From the NCBI GenBank assembly GCA_963762615.1, contig CAVXLG010000013.1, positions 1,488,001 to 1,552,000 of the forward strand: 64,000 nt of DNA, written 5' to 3'. Each line of letters begins with the position of its first letter. Within the stretch, counting starts at the first letter, position 1. The stretch is from PALSA-505 sp963762615 (GTDB lineage: Bacteria > Actinomycetota > Actinomycetes > Streptosporangiales > Streptosporangiaceae). Shown one piece after another: positions 8,425-17,734 of the stretch. Position numbers and translations under genes: made by a program. The notes under the pieces are model-generated. The model saw only the letters and a list, made by a program, of their open reading frames with translations, searched no databases and had not been told where the DNA came from.

Positions 8425-9336
8425 TCATACCCGCAGATAGCGCCGGAGAGTCAGGAAGGACGTCGCGCCGCACAGCACGATGCTCACGATCATCGTCAAG
8501 AGCACGACCTCGATCAGGTCCGCGGCGCTCAGCCGCACGTTGAAGGTGAAGTACTCCTGCAGGGTATCCAGCCCCAGGGACTTGACCGCGATCAGCAGGC
8601 CGGCCGCGATGAGCCACCCGGCGAGCCCGGCGATCACGCCCTCGACCAGGAACGGCAGCTGGATGTAGAAGTTGGAGGCGCCGACCAGGCGCATGATACT
8701 GGTCTCCCGGCGGCGGTTGAACGCAGACAGCCGGATCGTGTTCGCCACCAGCAGCGCGGCGGCGACGATCAGGATGATCGCGATGATCACCACCGCGTTC
8801 CGCGCGCCGTCGAGCAGCTTGTAGAAGTTATTCAGGATGGACCGGTCATCGACGATGTCATCGACTCCCGGGCGGCCCTGCACCGTGCCGGCGACGACGT
8901 TGAAGTCGGCGGTCGGGTTCTTCAGCTTCACCTCGAACGAGTTCGGGATATCTCCCTGGCTGACCGTGCTGACGAACGACGGGTCCTGGGAGAAGTCCTG
9001 CTTGAAGTGCCGGTACGCCTGCGCCTGCGATTCGTAATACACGCGCTCGACCTGGGGCAGACTCTGCAGGTCGCGCCGGATCGAGGCCAGCTCGGCGGGG
9101 GTGGCCGGCCCGTTCTGCCGGCATTGCGTGCTGACGCTGTTGGACGTGCAGAGGTAGACGGAAATCTCGACTTTGCCCTGCCAGTAGGTCCTGGTGTTGT
9201 CCACCTGCTTGACGAACAGCAGGCCGGTCCCGAGCAGGGACAGGCTGATGGCCACGACTACCACGAGCGCGATCGTCATGGTCAGGTTGCGCCGCAGCCC
9301 CGTCCAGACCTCGTGGAGAACAAACTGTGCACGCAT
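8425..9336 (-). CDS. ftsX: Cell-division ABC transporter permease FtsX
   Basis: 303 aa membrane partner of FtsE; in actinobacteria the complex activates RipC-type peptidoglycan hydrolases at the septum. It shows a short cytoplasmic N-terminus, TM1 (about 20-42), a large extracytoplasmic loop (about 45-175) with two cysteines (C63, C72) that could form a disulfide, then three further helices (about 178-200, 225-250, 272-295) containing the FtsX-type permease core. It lies 70 bp downstream of ftsE. Confidence 0.95.
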   Translation of the reverse strand: MRAQFVLHEVWTGLRRNLTMTIALVVVVAISLSLLGTGLLFVKQVDNTRTYWQGKVEISVYLCTSNSVSTQCRQNGPATPAELASIRRDLQSLPQVERVYYESQAQAYRHFKQDFSQDPSFVSTVSQGDIPNSFEVKLKNPTADFNVVAGTVQGRPGVDDIVDDRSILNNFYKLLDGARNAVVIIAIILIVAAALLVANTIRLSAFNRRRETSIMRLVGASNFYIQLPFLVEGVIAGLAGWLIAAGLLIAVKSLGLDTLQEYFTFNVRLSAADLIEVVLLTMIVSIVLCGATSFLTLRRYLRV

Positions 9337-9406
9337 CGCCGCTGATCCCTCGGTAGTTCCGGGCGGCCCGGCTCATGCCCAGCGCCGCCGATGGTCTCGG
9401 GGCCGG

Positions 9407-10096
9407 TTAGTACGCCTGGCCGTACACCCCGCGGGACTGGTCCCTGACCACCTTGCCGAACTCGAGCTCCACCACGCGCTTGCGCATCGAGTCCACGATC
9501 GCCGCGTCGTGCGTGGCCATCACTACGGTGGTACCGGTCCTGTTGATCCGGTCGAGGACCTTCATGATGCCGATGGATGTCGCCGGATCGATGTTGCCTG
9601 TCGGCTCATCCGCCAGCAGGATCATCGGCCGGTTGACGAACGCCCTGGCCATCGCGACCCGCTGCTGCTCGCCGCCGGACAGCTCGTCGGGCATCCTGTC
9701 GTGCTTGCCCTCCAAGCCCACCAGGTCGATGACCTCGGGGACGACCTTGCGAATGAAGCGCCGGGGCTTCCCGATGACCTCCAGCGCGAACGCGACGTTC
9801 TGATAGATGTTCTTGTTCGGCAGCAGCCGGAAATCCTGGAACACGCAGCCGATCCGGCGCCGCAGCAGCGGGACCCGCCAGTTGGTCAGCCGGGCCAGAT
9901 CCTTGCCGGCCACGTGGATTCTTCCCTCGGTGGGCCGTTCCTCCTTGAGCACCAGCCGCAGGAACGTCGACTTGCCCGAGCCGGACGGTCCGACGAGGAA
10001 AATGAACTCACCCTTCTCGACATCGATGTTGACGTTCTCCAGGGCCGGGCGGCTCTGGTTCTGGTACAGCTTGGTGACGTTATCGAAGTGGATCAC
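9407..10096 (-). CDS. ftsE: Cell-division ATP-binding protein FtsE
   Basis: ABC ATPase of the FtsEX complex. Walker A GPSGSGKST (36-44), Q-loop CVFQDFRLLP, signature LSGGEQQ (139-145), Walker B ILLADEPT and H-switch ATHD are all present. The GTG start at 10096 gives 229 aa, the usual actinobacterial length, and the sequence begins VIHFDNVTKLY as in homologues; the frame stays open upstream to 10168. No clear Shine-Dalgarno. The start GTG overlaps the stop of a three-codon ORF (ATG AAC CTG TGA). Confidence 0.95.
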   Translation of the reverse strand: MIHFDNVTKLYQNQSRPALENVNIDVEKGEFIFLVGPSGSGKSTFLRLVLKEERPTEGRIHVAGKDLARLTNWRVPLLRRRIGCVFQDFRLLPNKNIYQNVAFALEVIGKPRRFIRKVVPEVIDLVGLEGKHDRMPDELSGGEQQRVAMARAFVNRPMILLADEPTGNIDPATSIGIMKVLDRINRTGTTVVMATHDAAIVDSMRKRVVELEFGKVVRDQSRGVYGQAY

Positions 10097-10251
10097 AGGT
10101 TCATCACACGCGATCGGTAAGATACGGAGTAAGGCCGGGCTTTTGCGTGTCCTTCCTGGGTTGGCCACCGGACAGTCTAGGGGGAAACTGGCATGAAGGG
10201 TCCGACATCGCCGAACTGACCGGGCGCGTGTCTCGGCCGAAGGGAAGCCCG

Positions 10252-10434
10252 ATGAGCTGCGAACACCTGATCTGCGCGCAATGTGCCGGGCCGGTGGTGG
10301 AGGGTCGCTGCGCTGCGTGCAGGCAGGCTCGGGCGCACGTGCATCATGCCCAGCCGGGCCTCGGCTTGCCGTTGCTGATCATGGCGGTGGTCGCCACGCT
10401 GCTGCTCATGCTGGCCCTGCACCTGGCGCACTGA
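10252..10434 (+). CDS. Small zinc-ribbon membrane protein between ftsE and prfB
   Basis: 60-aa protein starting MSCEHLICAQC. Two CxxC pairs (CAQC, CAAC) form a likely zinc ribbon, followed by a His-containing linker and a single C-terminal transmembrane helix (about 37-56: LPLLIMAVVATLLLMLAL). The start ATG has AAGGGA at good spacing. Similar tail-anchored ribbon proteins occur at this site in other actinomycetes; the function is unknown. It is divergent from ftsE and convergent with prfB. Confidence 0.75.
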   Translation: MSCEHLICAQCAGPVVEGRCAACRQARAHVHHAQPGLGLPLLIMAVVATLLLMLALHLAH

Positions 10435-10460
10435 GGGCTAGGTAAGGGACAACTCTGCTC

Positions 10461-10477
10461 GCTGGCCTGCGGCCAGC
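10461..10477. terminator. Hairpin after the small zinc-ribbon gene
   Basis: Perfect 7-bp stem GCTGGCC/GGCCAGC with a TGC loop, 26 bp beyond the stop of the rightward zinc-ribbon gene. Likely intrinsic terminator. Confidence 0.45.
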
Positions 10478-10537
10478 TTCGTCGTGGCCGCCCTCAGCGT
10501 GTCAGCCCGGGGGGACGACCCCCCCGAACCCCCCGAT

Positions 10538-10646
10538 GCGGGCTTGGCCCGCCAGGAGGGCCCGGAACCCCGCATGCGGGCTTCGCCCGCTCCTTGACGC
10601 AGCCTGGGGACCGAACCCCTGGACCCCCGCGTGCGGGCTTCGCCCG
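10538..10646. repeat. Train of three GCGGGC-TTC-GCCCGC hairpins
   Basis: Three near-identical stem-loops lie at 10538-10552, 10576-10590 and 10634-10646. Each has a 5-6 bp GC stem with a TTC/TTG triloop and is flanked by runs of C and the motif GAACCCC. They sit just beyond the true prfB stop and probably end transcription of the convergent genes. Confidence 0.6.
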
Positions 10647-10656
10647 ATAGGGAAGG

Positions 10657-11767
10657 TTAGTTTGACTCCTGGCGCTTGAGCCAGCGGATCTCGGCCTCGA
10701 TGAACTCGTCGATGTCGCCGTCGAGCACGGCCGCGGTGTTGCTGGTCTCGACGCCGGTGCGGAGGTCTTTCACGTTCTGGTAGGGATACAGGACGTAGTT
10801 GCGGATTCTGCGTTCCCCAGCTGCTCGTGCTCTGGCCGCGCAGCTCGGACAGCTCCTCCGCGTCCTCGTGGCGCTTGCGCTCGAGCAGCTTGGCCTGCAG
10901 CACGGACATCGCCGTGGCCCGGTTCTGCAGCTGGCTCCGCTCGTTCTGGCAGGAGACCACGATGCCGGTGGGCAGATGGGTGATCCGGACCGCCGAGTCG
11001 GTGGTGTTGACCCCCTGCCCGCCGGGTCCGCTGGACCGGTAGACATCGACCCGGATCTCGTCCTCGTTGATCTCTATGTGGTCGGTGGTCTGCACGACGG
11101 GGACCACGTCCACGCCGGCGAATGAGGTCTGCCTGCGGCCCTGGTTGTCGTACTTGGAGATGCGGACCATCCGGTGCGTACCGTGCTCGCCGCGCAGCCA
11201 GCCGTAGGCGTAGGGCACCTTGACCGCGAACGTGGCGGACCTGATGCCGGCCTCCTCGGCGTAGGAGGTGTCATAGATCTCGGTCGGGTAGCCGTGCCGC
11301 TCCGCCCAGCGCAGGTACATCCGCATCAGGTTCTGGGCGAAGTCGGCGGCGTCGGCGCCGCCCGCCTGCGAGTTGATCGTGATGAGCGCCTCGCGGGAGT
11401 CGTACTCGCCGGACAGCAGCGTGCGCACCTCGAGCTGGTTGATCTCCTCGCGCAGCGCGCGCAGGTCCCGGGTGGCCTCTTCCCGGGTGGGCTCGTCGTT
11501 CTCGCTGTCGGCGAGCTCGAACATCACCTGGGTGTCGTCCAGCCTGCGGCGCAGGCCCTCCACCCGGGAAATCTCGCCCTCGAGATAGGCCAGCCTGCGG
11601 GTAACCGCCTGGGCCTTCTCCTGGTCCTCCCACAGGGTGGGACTTGAGGCCGTCTCGCGCAGGCCGACCGCCTCGCGCCGCATGGCGTCCAGGTCAAGGA
11701 CGACTTCCACGCCGGTTAGCTTCGAGGAGAGTTCTTTGATCTCCTCGGTCGGGTCGATCGCTGCCAT
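10657..11767 (-). CDS. prfB: Peptide chain release factor 2, frameshifted
   Basis: RF2 terminates translation at UGA and UAA. Residues 1-320 read in one frame, including GGQ (249-251). The remaining 49 residues (IRNYVLYPYQNVKDLRTGVE... to LKRQESN) are in the +1 frame. An extra A at 10806/10807 (coding CAG-AAT-CCG instead of CAG-ATC-CGC) explains the break; repaired length is 369 aa, normal for RF2. Unrepaired, the frame runs to 10502 with an Arg/Pro-rich tail. The stop-codon-reading tripeptide SPF is S204-K-Y206. This is the syntenic, presumably only, prfB, so a sequence error is the likeliest cause of the break. Confidence 0.9.
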
Positions 11768-11845
11768 ACTAAGAGCCTACGCGAGCGCGGCAGGGCTTGC
11801 GATCACGCGACAGCGCGGTGCCGAGCCGCTGCCCTGCCCCCGCGG

Positions 11846-14800
11846 TCAGCCCGACTCGGGCAGCGCGCTGCCCTGTACCAGAGCCCGGATGGCGCGGACG
11901 GCGACCGACAGCGTGGCCATGGTGAACCGGTCGGTTTCCCAGATCTCGGTGAGGGTCTGGGCGGCCCGCGCCACCGCCGCGGCGTTGCGCTGCGTCCACC
12001 GCGCCAGCCGTTCCTCCGGGCTGCCGCCGCCGGAGACCTGCAGCACGTCACGGGCGAGCGCGGCGTGTGCGGCGTACAGGTCGTCGCGCAGCGCCGCCCG
12101 GGCGGCCGTGTTCCACCTGTCGTCGCGTGGCAGCGCGGTGATCCGGTCGCGCAGCCTGGTGATCTGCAGGCGCTCGGCCAGGTCGAAGTAGACCTCCGCG
12201 GTCTCTTCCACGCCGCGCGCGGACGCGGTGGCGATCTCGACGATGTCGAAGGCCGAATACGCGGGCACCATCGCGGCGGTCCGGTCGGCCAGGTCGCCCG
12301 GCACGCCGGCGGACACGTAGCTCTCCCGCCGCTCGGCGAATCCCTCGAAGTCCGGGCCGGTGAGCAACTTGGGCAGGCCGGAGCCGACGGCAAGCACGCC
12401 GCCGGCGAAGAAGTCGATGGTGTCCTGGATGCCGAACGGCGACCGCCGGTTGTGGAGCAGCCAGCGGGCTGCCCGCTCGGTGAGCTTACGCCCCTCGAGC
12501 AGCAGCGCGATCTGTGTATTGACGTTGACCACGCCGTCCAGGCGCTGCACCTGCGCCCAGAACGACGGCATGTCGAAGACCTCCCGGGCGACCAGCCAGG
12601 CGCGGGTGATGTCCGGGCCGGAGGCCCCCGTCTCTTCGTTCAGCCGGAACATGAACGTGATGCCCGACTGGTCCACCATGTCGTTGACCACGACCGTGGT
12701 GATGATCTCGCGGCGCAGCGGGTGCGCGGCCATGTCCTGCTCATGGCCGTGCCGCAGCTGCTCGGGGAAGTACTTGACCAGGGCGCTGTGCAGGTACGCG
12801 TCGTCGGGCAGGCTGGAGTCGAGCACTTCCTGAGCCGCGTCGATCTTGGTGCGCGCGAGCAGCACGGCGAACTCGGGGCTGGTCAGCCCGACGCCGCCCG
12901 CCCGCCGCTCGGCGATCTCCTTGTCCCCGGGAAGGGTCTCCAGCCTGCGCCGCAGCTTGCGGTCCCGTTCCAGCTTGCGCAGGTAACGCGCGTGCACGTG
13001 CAGCATCGAGCCCGCTTGGGCCCGGGCGGCGGCCAGCACCACGTTCTGGCTGTGATTGTGCGGCAGCACGAGGGCGGCCACCTCATCGGTCATCTCCTGC
13101 AGCAGCTCGTCGCGCTGCTGCATCGACAGCTGACCGCTGCGCACCGGCCGGTTCAGCAGGATCTTGATGTTGACCTCGTGGTCTGAGGTGTCCACGCCCG
13201 CGCTGTTGTCGATGAAGTCGGTATTGATCAGGCCGCCGGCCCGGGCGAACTCGATCCGGGCCGCCTGGGTCAGGCCGAGGTTGCCGCCTTCGACGACCAC
13301 CTTGGCCCGCAGCTGGGAAGCGTCGATCCTGATCCCGTCGTTGGCCCGGTCGCCGGCCGCGGCGTGCGTCTCCGCGGCGGCCTTGACGTACGTGCCGATC
13401 CCGCCGTTCCACAGCAGGTCCACCGGCGCGGCGAGCACGGCGGAAATGAGCGCGGCCGGGGTGAGCGCCGTCACCCCGGAATCGAGGTCGAGCGCCTCGC
13501 GCGCCTGCGGCGAGATCGGCACCGACTTCGCCGTCCTCGGCCAGACGCCGCCGCCGGCCGAGATCAGCGCCTCGTCATAGTCGGCCCAGCTGGAGCGGGG
13601 CAGGGCGAACAGCCGCTCGCGCTCGGCGAAGCTGGCGGCCGGGTCGGGGTCGGGGTCGAGGAACACATGCCGGTGGTCAAACGCTGCCACCAGCCTGATG
13701 TGCCTGGACAGCAGCATTCCGTTGCCGAACACGTCGCCCGACATGTCGCCGATGCCCATGACGGTGAAGTCTTCGGCGTCGACGTCGGTGCCGAGCGTGC
13801 GGAAGTGGAAGCGCACCGACTCCCACGCGCCCCGCGCGGTGATTCCCATCTTCTTGTGGTCGTATCCGTTGGAGCCGCCGGAGGCGAACGCGTCACCGAG
13901 CCAGAACCCGTACTTGTTCGCTATCTCATTGGCCACGTCCGAGAACGTCGCGGTGCCCTTGTCCGCCGCCACGACCAGGTAGGTATCGTCACCGTCGTGC
14001 CTGACCACCTCAGGCGGCGGCACCACCCGCTCGTCCACGATGTTGTCGGTGATATCCAGCATGGCGCTGATGAACAAGCGGTAGCAGGCCAGGCCCTCGT
14101 CCTGGTAGGCCGCACGGTCGGCGGGATCGGGCAGCTGCTTGCAGACGAAGCCGCCCTTGGCGCCCGCCGGGACGATGACAGAGTTCTTCACGTCCTGCGC
14201 CTTCACCAGGCCGAGAACCTCGGTGCGGAAGTCCTCCTGCCGGTCTGACCAGCGGATCCCGCCCCTGGCCACCCGGCCGAACCTGAGGTGGATGGCCTCG
14301 AACCGGGGCGAGTACACGAACAGCTCGAACCGTGGCCTGGGCGCGGGAAGATCCGGCACCTGGCCCGGATCCAGCTTGATGACCAGGTACGGCGCCCGCG
14401 GGCCGGCCTCCGGGCCCACGCCTCGCTGAAAGTAGCTGGTGCGCAGGGTGGCCTCGATGAGGGCCAGGTAGGACCGGAGAATCCGGTCGTGGTCGAGGCT
14501 GGCCACCTCGTCGAGCTCGCCGCGGATCTCCTCGACGATCGCCTCGCTCCGCTCCGCCTCGCCGCCGGACCGCTGCGGGTCGAACCGCGACTCGAACAGC
14601 CGGACGAGGAGCCTGGTGACGGTGACGTTCGACCTCAGGACCCGCGCGATGTAATCCTGGCTGAACGTGATGCCCGCCTGCCGCAGGTACCGGGCGTAGG
14701 CGCGCAGCACGACGACCTGGCGCCAGCTCAGCTGGGCGGCCAGGACCAGAGCGTTGCAGCTGTCGTCCTCGGTGAGCCCGTTCCACAAGGCGATCAGGGC

Positions 14801-16837
14801 GTTCTCGAACAGCTGCTTCGCCGGCCCGCTCTTGGCCGGGTCGGCTGCGGCGGACCGCGAGGCGGGGCGCAGCCCGAAGTCGTAGATCCAGAACGGCTGC
14901 GCGCCCTGCCCGGCGGCCGCGAACTCGTACGGGCGCTCGTCCACCACCTCGACGCCCATGTGCTGCAGCTCGGGCAGCACCTGGGACAGCGTGATCGGGG
15001 CCTGCGTCCGGTAGATCTTGAGCCGCCACGACCGGGGCGGCGCGTCGGTCACCTCGCCCACGCCCTCGGCCACGCTGCCCGACTCGGTGACCTGGCTGCC
15101 GGACACGTGGCTGGTGTCCTGGTAGAGGTCGACGGCGACCGGGTCGCCGGAATCGCGCAGCTCGGTGATCCGGCGCAGGTCGGCGACCGCGGCGGAGGCG
15201 GACGTGTCCGCCTTGTAGGTCTCCGGGATGACCTCGGCGAAGGCGGCGACCAGCGCGCGGCCAGGCCGCGGGCCGAGCGCGCGCACCGCCTCCTCGTGCA
15301 GGTCGTCGTCCCAGGACCGGACGGCCGCGACCAGCTGCCGCTCGAGTTGGGCGGCGTCCACGTCGGGCAGCGGGTGCCCGCGCTCTCCGCGCACCACCAC
15401 CTGCAGCCGGGCCAGCACGGACTCGCCGATCATCGCGTTGTAGTCCGCAGAGACACCGTTCAGCGCCTTGACCAGGATTTCCTGGGTACGGAGCCGCACC
15501 TTGGTATTCCACCTGTCCCGCGGCAGGTAGAGCAGGAACGTCATGTACCGGCCGTAGGGGTCCTTGTGCAGGAACAGCCTGGTCTGCCTCCTGTCGCGCA
15601 GCTGCAGCACGCCGAGCGCGATCGGCGTGAGCTCGGCCACCGAGGTCTGGAACAGCTCCTCCCGCGGGTACGTCTCGAGGATCTCCTCCAGGTCCGAGCC
15701 GTCGTGACTCTCGGCGGCCAGGCCCGCCGCCTCCAGCACGCCCGCCAGCTTCCGCCTGAGCACGGGAATGTGGTTGATGCTCTCGGAGTAGGCGACGTGG
15801 GTGTAGAGCCCGAGGAACCGGTACTCGCCGACCACCTCGCCCGCATGATCGAACCTCTTCAGCGCCACGTAGTCGAGGTAGTACGGGCGGTGCACCGTGG
15901 ATCGTGAGTTCGCCTTGGTGAGGACCAGCCGGACCGGCTCCTTGGCCTTCGCCTGCACCTCGGGCGGCAGCGTGGCGAGCGAGTCCTTCCCGGCCTCATC
16001 ATGTCGCAGGATGCCCAGGCCGGTTCCCGGCACCGCCCGCAGGGCCATGCCGGGCGGCCCCTCGACCAGGTCGTATTCGCGGTAGCCGAGGAAGGTGAAG
16101 TGGCCGTCGGCCAGCCAGCGGAGCAGCGCCTCGACCTCCTGGTCATCGATTTCGCCGTGCGCGGCAAGTTCGTCGCGGCCCTCCGCGGCGAGCCCGTCGG
16201 CCAGCCGCTCCGCGGCGGCCCGCATCCGCGGATGGTCCTCCACCGCGACCCGGACGTCGTCCAGGACGGCACGCAACCGCGACTCCAGCTTGTGCTTGCT
16301 CAGATCGCCGGACGGCTTGGAGACCTCGATGTGTATCCAGGATTCGTTGATCTCGTCGCTCGCCGCGCAGCGGTCCTCGACCGGGCCGAACACCTTGCGC
16401 AGCGTGCCTGTGACGTCCCGGCTCACCCGCAGCTGCGGGTGCACGATGAGCCCGATCTCCAGCTTGTTCCTGGAGAGCCCCATCGTCACCGAGTCCACGA
16501 GGAACGGCATGTCATCGGTGACGATGTCCACCACCGCGCGGTCCGGGTCGAACGCCGCGTGATCGGCTGGCTCGGCCGGGACCCGGACGCAGACCAGCGG
16601 CTTGCCCTGCGGGCGGTGCGCGCCCAGCCTGGCGTGCTCCGCGGCCACCGCGGCGGCCCGCTGCGGCCCGATTGCGGTCAGGTCGTCCGGCGCGACGTGC
16701 CGGTAGTAGGCATGCAGGTAGCCGAGCGGATCGCCGACATTGGGGGCGTCGTCGCCAAGCAGGCCGGCCATCTGTCGTGCCGCCGACTCCAGCAGTGATT
16801 CCTTCTGCTCGGCGGAGTTCACCAGGATCGGTTCCAC
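11846..16837 (-). CDS. gdh: Large NAD-specific glutamate dehydrogenase (180-kDa class)
   Basis: Converts glutamate plus NAD to 2-oxoglutarate and ammonium, mainly catabolic. At 1663 aa it matches the about 1650-aa class first described in Streptomyces clavuligerus. The long N-terminal ACT-like regulatory part is followed by the catalytic region with PAGAKGGFVCK (about 885), ANKYGFWLGDAFASGGSNGYDHKKMGITARGAWE (split here: about 975-1010) and the NAD-fold VVEGGNLGLTQAARIEFA (about 1180), then a C-terminal helical domain. GTG start with AGGAAGGGAG five bases upstream. It lies 45 bp downstream of the tryptophan dioxygenase gene on the same strand. Confidence 0.95.
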   Translation of the reverse strand: MEPILVNSAEQKESLLESAARQMAGLLGDDAPNVGDPLGYLHAYYRHVAPDDLTAIGPQRAAAVAAEHARLGAHRPQGKPLVCVRVPAEPADHAAFDPDRAVVDIVTDDMPFLVDSVTMGLSRNKLEIGLIVHPQLRVSRDVTGTLRKVFGPVEDRCAASDEINESWIHIEVSKPSGDLSKHKLESRLRAVLDDVRVAVEDHPRMRAAAERLADGLAAEGRDELAAHGEIDDQEVEALLRWLADGHFTFLGYREYDLVEGPPGMALRAVPGTGLGILRHDEAGKDSLATLPPEVQAKAKEPVRLVLTKANSRSTVHRPYYLDYVALKRFDHAGEVVGEYRFLGLYTHVAYSESINHIPVLRRKLAGVLEAAGLAAESHDGSDLEEILETYPREELFQTSVAELTPIALGVLQLRDRRQTRLFLHKDPYGRYMTFLLYLPRDRWNTKVRLRTQEILVKALNGVSADYNAMIGESVLARLQVVVRGERGHPLPDVDAAQLERQLVAAVRSWDDDLHEEAVRALGPRPGRALVAAFAEVIPETYKADTSASAAVADLRRITELRDSGDPVAVDLYQDTSHVSGSQVTESGSVAEGVGEVTDAPPRSWRLKIYRTQAPITLSQVLPELQHMGVEVVDERPYEFAAAGQGAQPFWIYDFGLRPASRSAAADPAKSGPAKQLFENALIALWNGLTEDDSCNALVLAAQLSWRQVVVLRAYARYLRQAGITFSQDYIARVLRSNVTVTRLLVRLFESRFDPQRSGGEAERSEAIVEEIRGELDEVASLDHDRILRSYLALIEATLRTSYFQRGVGPEAGPRAPYLVIKLDPGQVPDLPAPRPRFELFVYSPRFEAIHLRFGRVARGGIRWSDRQEDFRTEVLGLVKAQDVKNSVIVPAGAKGGFVCKQLPDPADRAAYQDEGLACYRLFISAMLDITDNIVDERVVPPPEVVRHDGDDTYLVVAADKGTATFSDVANEIANKYGFWLGDAFASGGSNGYDHKKMGITARGAWESVRFHFRTLGTDVDAEDFTVMGIGDMSGDVFGNGMLLSRHIRLVAAFDHRHVFLDPDPDPAASFAERERLFALPRSSWADYDEALISAGGGVWPRTAKSVPISPQAREALDLDSGVTALTPAALISAVLAAPVDLLWNGGIGTYVKAAAETHAAAGDRANDGIRIDASQLRAKVVVEGGNLGLTQAARIEFARAGGLINTDFIDNSAGVDTSDHEVNIKILLNRPVRSGQLSMQQRDELLQEMTDEVAALVLPHNHSQNVVLAAARAQAGSMLHVHARYLRKLERDRKLRRRLETLPGDKEIAERRAGGVGLTSPEFAVLLARTKIDAAQEVLDSSLPDDAYLHSALVKYFPEQLRHGHEQDMAAHPLRREIITTVVVNDMVDQSGITFMFRLNEETGASGPDITRAWLVAREVFDMPSFWAQVQRLDGVVNVNTQIALLLEGRKLTERAARWLLHNRRSPFGIQDTIDFFAGGVLAVGSGLPKLLTGPDFEGFAERRESYVSAGVPGDLADRTAAMVPAYSAFDIVEIATASARGVEETAEVYFDLAERLQITRLRDRITALPRDDRWNTAARAALRDDLYAAHAALARDVLQVSGGGSPEERLARWTQRNAAAVARAAQTLTEIWETDRFTMATLSVAVRAIRALVQGSALPESG

Positions 16838-16882
16838 TGCTGCTCCCTTCCTGCGCCGGCCGTCTCGGCGTGCGGCCGGTGG

Positions 16883-17695
16883 CTAGAGCTGGTCACGAAG
16901 CTCCCAAAGCAGCGGGTAGTAGTGCAAGGCCAGCCGGCGCCTCAGGTACGGCGCGCCGGTCGAGCCGCCGGTGCCGGACTTCGTGCCGATCTGGCGTTCC
17001 ACCATGGCCACGTGCCGGGCTCGCCAGACCCCGGCCAGCTCGTCATGAGTCAGCAGGTCCTCGGCAAGTTCCCACAGGTCGTCGTAGTCGGCCCGGTCCC
17101 TGGCGATGGCGACGAGCGAGGAGAGCAGTTGCGCATCATCCTCGGCGGCAAGGCCACGCGCCCGAAGCAAGCTCACGTACCCGTCCCACAGTGACGGCTC
17201 GGCAAGGCGCCGGTTGAGCCGTTCCCGCTCAGCATCGGTGAGAGAACGGAAACGCGCAAGGAATCCCCTGTCCTTCACGCCGGACAGGAACTCGAGCTCG
17301 CGGAACTGCACCGACTGGAACCCGCTGGCCGGGGCGAGGTTCGCGCGGAAGTCGAGGAAGTCCTGCGGGGTCATGGTTTCCAGGATCTCGACTTGCGCAA
17401 CGAGCAGCCGCTCGATCGCGTGCACCCGGGTCAGCAGGTGCCGGGCCTGCCACACCTGGCCCGCCAGCATCTCGTCCCGGGCGGTCTCCAGCTCGTATAG
17501 CAACTGCTTGAACCACAGCTCGTACACCTGGTGGACGGTGATGAAGAGCAGTTCGTCATGGGCCGGCGGCTCGGCCTGCGGGATCTGCTGGCTGAGCAGC
17601 CCGGGCAGGTGCAGGTAGCTGCTGTAGGTGAGCCGGCCGCCCTCTTCGCCGAAGCTCCGGGGCCGGACGGCACCACGCCGTTGTGGTGATGTCAC
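16883..17695 (-). CDS. kynA: Tryptophan 2,3-dioxygenase
   Basis: Haem enzyme opening the tryptophan indole ring to N-formylkynurenine. 270 aa, with distal H55 (FITVHQVYELWFKQLL), carboxylate-binding R117 (FRANLAPASGFQS), the proximal haem histidine H228 in RARHVAMVERQIG, and the substrate loop GTKSGTGGSTG. No other kynurenine-pathway gene lies in the window. It sits just upstream of NAD-glutamate dehydrogenase, which suggests a shared amino-acid-catabolic transcript. Confidence 0.95.
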   Translation of the reverse strand: MTSPQRRGAVRPRSFGEEGGRLTYSSYLHLPGLLSQQIPQAEPPAHDELLFITVHQVYELWFKQLLYELETARDEMLAGQVWQARHLLTRVHAIERLLVAQVEILETMTPQDFLDFRANLAPASGFQSVQFRELEFLSGVKDRGFLARFRSLTDAERERLNRRLAEPSLWDGYVSLLRARGLAAEDDAQLLSSLVAIARDRADYDDLWELAEDLLTHDELAGVWRARHVAMVERQIGTKSGTGGSTGAPYLRRRLALHYYPLLWELRDQL

Positions 17696-17734
17696 TGTGC
17701 CCCAAGGATATCCCCGGCCGCTCCCTGGCCAGGC

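Noticed and set aside
10502..10656. C-terminal extension of RF2 in the unshifted frame
   Set aside because: Encodes repetitive Arg/Pro/Gly sequence from hairpin repeats; the conserved RF2 ending is in the +1 frame.
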